NCBI GenBank assembly: GCA_963170165.1 | Contig: CAUJGQ010000018.1 | Coordinates: forward strand, 1 to 58,143 | DNA length: 58,143 nt | Source of the DNA: Chloroflexota bacterium | GTDB lineage: Bacteria > Chloroflexota > Dehalococcoidia > CAUJGQ01 | Direction of reading: 5' to 3' | Shown here: positions 56,466 to 58,143 of the stretch, one piece after another | How the letters are laid out: each line of letters opens with the position of its first letter | Position numbering within the stretch: the first letter of the stretch is position 1 | Made by a program: the position numbers and the translations under genes | The notes under the pieces: generated by a model | Told to the model about the DNA's origin: nothing | Seen by the model: only the letters and a program-made list of their open reading frames with translations | The model's database searches: none

Positions 56466-56796
56466 CCCGGGCCTCTCTACGGAGAATCCTTCCGCCGGTC
56501 AGTATCGCGGAGCGGAGCGTCAGCAGGGAAGGGTGGCAAACGTAGTGGGGCGGATGCGCCGTACCGCTCGCTCCCCATCGGGAGCGCCGCAGTGGCGCAT
56601 CCGCCCCAGATGCCAGTCGTGCAGCGCCCCGAGTAACCTCTCGACAAGGGTACGGACCTCATCCGGTTCCCGTTCGTGTGGCGGCGCCGGGTCTACGCCC
56701 ATTGCCTGCCGGACCGTTGGGGATCCGTCCGCCCGCCCGCTCGCGTTCCGCCGCTCGGGGCAAGGCGGATACTAGACCGATCGCCAGGAGGTGTCA
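56466..56796. other. Structured divergent intergenic region
   Basis: These 331 bases separate the minus-strand YciI operon from the plus-strand methyltransferase unit. They contain the compound hairpin described separately. A minus-strand open frame at 56520-56702 (60 codons) has residues VRTLVERLLGALHDWHLGRM, a short amphipathic stretch recalling the first helix of SnoaL-like proteins, but the rest has no fold and it may be a remnant. No promoter pair stands out. Confidence 0.35.
56546..56608. ncRNA. Compound perfect hairpin in divergent intergenic region
   Basis: An outer 15-bp perfect stem (56546-56560 tggggcggatgcgcc with 56594-56608) encloses an inner perfect stem (cgctccc 56569-56575 / gggagcg 56580-56586) with a 4-base loop CATC. 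Both neighbouring genes point away, so it cannot be a terminator for either. It could be the leader of one of them, a small RNA or a protein-binding site. The type label is tentative. Confidence 0.4.
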
Positions 56797-56889
56797 ATGA
56801 AGCGGAATAACAGAATACGGGCAAGACGGACTCGTGCTGCCGTAGGGTGCGCGTGCGGCCGGTGTGCCGGCGTGACACGATGCAGTTAG
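56797..56889 (+). CDS. 30-residue small ORF with strong ribosome site before the methyltransferase
   Basis: ATG 56797 is preceded by the near-perfect site CAGGAGGTGTCA. It encodes 30 residues: MKRNNRIRARRTRAAVGC, then ACGRCAGVTRCS; the first half is strongly basic and the second holds four Cys. The stop (TAG 56887-56889) is 17 bases before the methyltransferase ATG. It may be a leader peptide whose translation controls the next gene, or a small secreted/regulatory peptide. The base content does not prove translation. Confidence 0.45.
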   Translation: MKRNNRIRARRTRAAVGCACGRCAGVTRCS

Positions 56890-56906
56890 GAGAGGAGCAA
56901 GGACGC

Positions 56907-57746
56907 ATGGACGGCTTCGCCACGCCACCGGAAATTCAGGCGCAATACCACAGGGATGCTCTGACCGGCCGTCTGCTCGCGGCGCTGACGACCGCCGGGC
57001 TGGACGTCAGCCGGCTTGGCGCAGCGGACCTCGCACCGCTGGATCAGTTCCATACCGGCGGCCGTCCGGCCACACTGGCACTGATGCGCACTGCCGGGCT
57101 CGCGGCGGGGACGCGGATACTCGATGCCGGCGGCGGGCTTGGCGGAGCAGCGCGGACGTTGGCGGTCGAAGCAGGATGTCGCGTGACGGTGCTGGACCTT
57201 GCCAGCTCCTACTGCGAGGCAGGCGCCGAACTGACAACCCGCTGCGGGTTGGGCGAGCTAGTGACGTTCGTGTGTGGCAGTGCGCTGTCGTCGCCGTTTG
57301 CCGGCGCCGCGTTCGATGTCGTGTGGACGCAGCACAGTACGATGAACGTCGCGGAGAAGCCGGCACTGCTGCGGGAGATGTGGCGGGTATTACGCCCGGG
57401 CGGACGGCTGGTGATGCATGAGGTGATGGCCGGCCCCGAACCAGGGCCGCTGGCGTACCCGGTGCCATGGGCCAGCAACCCCGCCATGAGTGCACTCGTG
57501 CCGCCGGAGCGCTGGCGTGACCTTGGGCAGTCGCTCGGATTTCGCGAGCGGTCATGGGAAGACCATACAGCTCCGTCACGCGCGGCTGTCGGCGCCCTGG
57601 CGGCGCGGCTCACCGGGTCACTGCCGGCGTTAGGACTGCACCTGTTGTTGGAGGATTTTCCCTTGCGGACGGCCAACTATCTGCGTGCGCTCGAAACGGA
57701 CCGCGTTTCGGTGATTCAGGCGGTGTGGGAGCGGCCGGCAGAGTAA
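56907..57746 (+). CDS. SAM-dependent class I methyltransferase
   Basis: The protein has 279 residues; ATG 56907 behind GAGAGGAGCAAGG. Motif I ILDAGGGLGGAARTLA, then VTVLDLASSYCEAG, AFDVVWTQHSTMNV (motif II-like), LLREMWRVLRPGGRLVMHEV (post-motif). The set is closest to the small-molecule methyltransferases of the UbiE/glycine-sarcosine/phosphoethanolamine N-methyltransferase group. The N-terminal 60 residues (Q-Y-H-R-D-A and DQFHTGG) are a helical lid. Substrate unknown. The region downstream has a terminator hairpin at 57748-57781. Confidence 0.88.
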   Translation: MDGFATPPEIQAQYHRDALTGRLLAALTTAGLDVSRLGAADLAPLDQFHTGGRPATLALMRTAGLAAGTRILDAGGGLGGAARTLAVEAGCRVTVLDLASSYCEAGAELTTRCGLGELVTFVCGSALSSPFAGAAFDVVWTQHSTMNVAEKPALLREMWRVLRPGGRLVMHEVMAGPEPGPLAYPVPWASNPAMSALVPPERWRDLGQSLGFRERSWEDHTAPSRAAVGALAARLTGSLPALGLHLLLEDFPLRTANYLRALETDRVSVIQAVWERPAE

Positions 57747-57747
57747 C

Positions 57748-57781
57748 GCGCCCCCGGCCGCGGTTGTCCGCGCGGGGGCGC
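57748..57781. terminator. Bidirectional terminator hairpin
   Basis: gcgcccccg (57748-57756) pairs with cgggggcgc (57773-57781), with an inner GC-rich stem around a TTGT loop. It lies between the stop of the methyltransferase gene (57746) and that of the convergent gene (57808). The T-tract is missing on both sides. Confidence 0.6.
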
Positions 57782-57807
57782 TGCTGCAGATGCCTGAGGT
57801 GCCCGTG

Positions 57808-58143
57808 CTAGGCCGTTGCCGGCTCGGGCGCGTAGTTCTTCAGCGAGGGGTGCATCTTCTCTGCGCGGCCGGTGAGGCCGGCAGCCTCGAGCTCGGTGAC
57901 ATACGCCTTCACCGCGGCCCGCCGCACGTCGTTCAGCCGCTCCCGGCCCTCGGTGGCGTTCTCCGCCAGCGTGAGGATCAACGCTTCGTTGAAGGATGCG
58001 GCGAAGTTCGTCTCGGCGACAAACTGCAACTCGTGGCGGGTGAGGGCGAAGTTGAAGTAGCTGTCCTTGGTGGGGTCCTTCGCGAGTGCGAACTTCAACA
58101 TGCCCATCTGATAGGCGATGTGGCGGCCGATGTCCTGTGCCGT
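57808..58143 (-). CDS. Unrecognised mostly helical protein, C-terminal part (5' end outside window)
   Basis: 111 residues are visible and the frame is open to the right edge of the window, so the start is outside. The chain is strongly helical: QDIGRHIAYQMGMLKFAL, FALTRHELQFVAETNF, FNEALILTLAENATEGRERLNDVRRAAVKAYVTELEAAGL, and it ends HPSLKNYAPEPATA. It contains several His and Glu residues, but I cannot match it to a ferritin-like or DinB domain with confidence. I do not recognise it. It is convergent with the methyltransferase. Confidence 0.55.
   Translation of the reverse strand, partial: TAQDIGRHIAYQMGMLKFALAKDPTKDSYFNFALTRHELQFVAETNFAASFNEALILTLAENATEGRERLNDVRRAAVKAYVTELEAAGLTGRAEKMHPSLKNYAPEPATA

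Noticed and set aside
56520..56702. Minus-strand 60-codon frame as a SnoaL-like protein gene
   Set aside because: Only one short helix-like segment resembles that family; the rest runs through the compound hairpin, and no ribosome site is evident, so it is mentioned only as a possible remnant.
1..58143. tRNA or rRNA genes
   Set aside because: I looked for tRNA cloverleaf features (GTTCRANNC with acceptor pairing) and conserved rRNA segments and saw none; a covariance-model search would be needed to be certain.

Overview
The window is about 58 kb of GC-rich bacterial DNA (roughly two thirds G+C by eye) with dense, mostly short, divergently arranged operons. No rRNA, tRNA, CRISPR array, transposase, integrase or phage structural gene was seen. 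The best guess for the source is Chloroflexota (Thermomicrobia/Dehalococcoidia-like). The reasons are Ser/Pro/Thr 'TPSPTPxRTAT' linkers in exported proteins, a C-terminal 'AAIW...NRGD' secreted module, many acyl-CoA dehydrogenase, amidase, creatininase and cyclase genes, Tad-type pilus genes and an LPxTG anchor that suggests a monoderm envelope. This is inference from gene style; no marker gene settles it.

Layout. 1-1436: tandem TadG-like pilus-associated proteins. 1643-5503: small PRC/DUF2171-like and zinc-ribbon proteins, a NIPSNAP-like plus phosphotriesterase-family pair, and an ACT-domain malic enzyme. 5564-6676: EamA transporter and Flp pilin. 6792-18597: an envelope/exported-protein region (PKD-transglutaminase-like protein, four paralogous secreted proteins sharing one N-terminal beta domain, a SIMPL protein, a PadR/HAAS regulator pair), interrupted by a polyamine pair (speD, speB) and by rsgA with an MFS exporter. 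18915-23169: purF-purM-purH, followed by a convergent AIR-synthase-like gene. 24274-31487: a catabolic block (glucose-dehydrogenase-like MDR, cyclase, enoyl-CoA hydratase, creatininase, acyl-CoA dehydrogenase, amidase, alcohol dehydrogenase). 31563-35337: small secreted protein, muconolactone-isomerase-like protein, threonine dehydratase, SDR, cupredoxin lipoprotein and its membrane partner. 35401-38353: a McrB-like/McrC-like pair. 38643-45499: leucine catabolism (methylcrotonyl-CoA carboxylase beta, isovaleryl-CoA dehydrogenase) split by a four-gene operon of zinc-ribbon proteins, membrane proteins and an exported M91-type zincin. 45619-51758: a 1227-residue beta-propeller/DUF11/FN3 secreted protein, an SH3-DUF4328 membrane protein and a SanA/DUF218 protein. 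51813-58143: amidohydrolase, AtzG/AtzE-like amidase pair, quinone oxidoreductase, YciI protein, a 30-codon ORF with a strong ribosome site before a methyltransferase, and a partial unknown gene.

Functional picture. The strain appears to be a heterotroph that degrades branched-chain acyl-CoAs and amide or cyclic compounds, makes spermidine precursors from agmatine, and invests heavily in exported proteins. The two most system-like loci are the zinc-ribbon/membrane/M91 zincin operon (40360-44225), which I do not recognise as a described system, and the divergent McrBC-like pair. The family of exported proteins sharing an unnamed N-terminal domain is the other strong candidate for something not yet described. 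All functions are read from translated motifs only.
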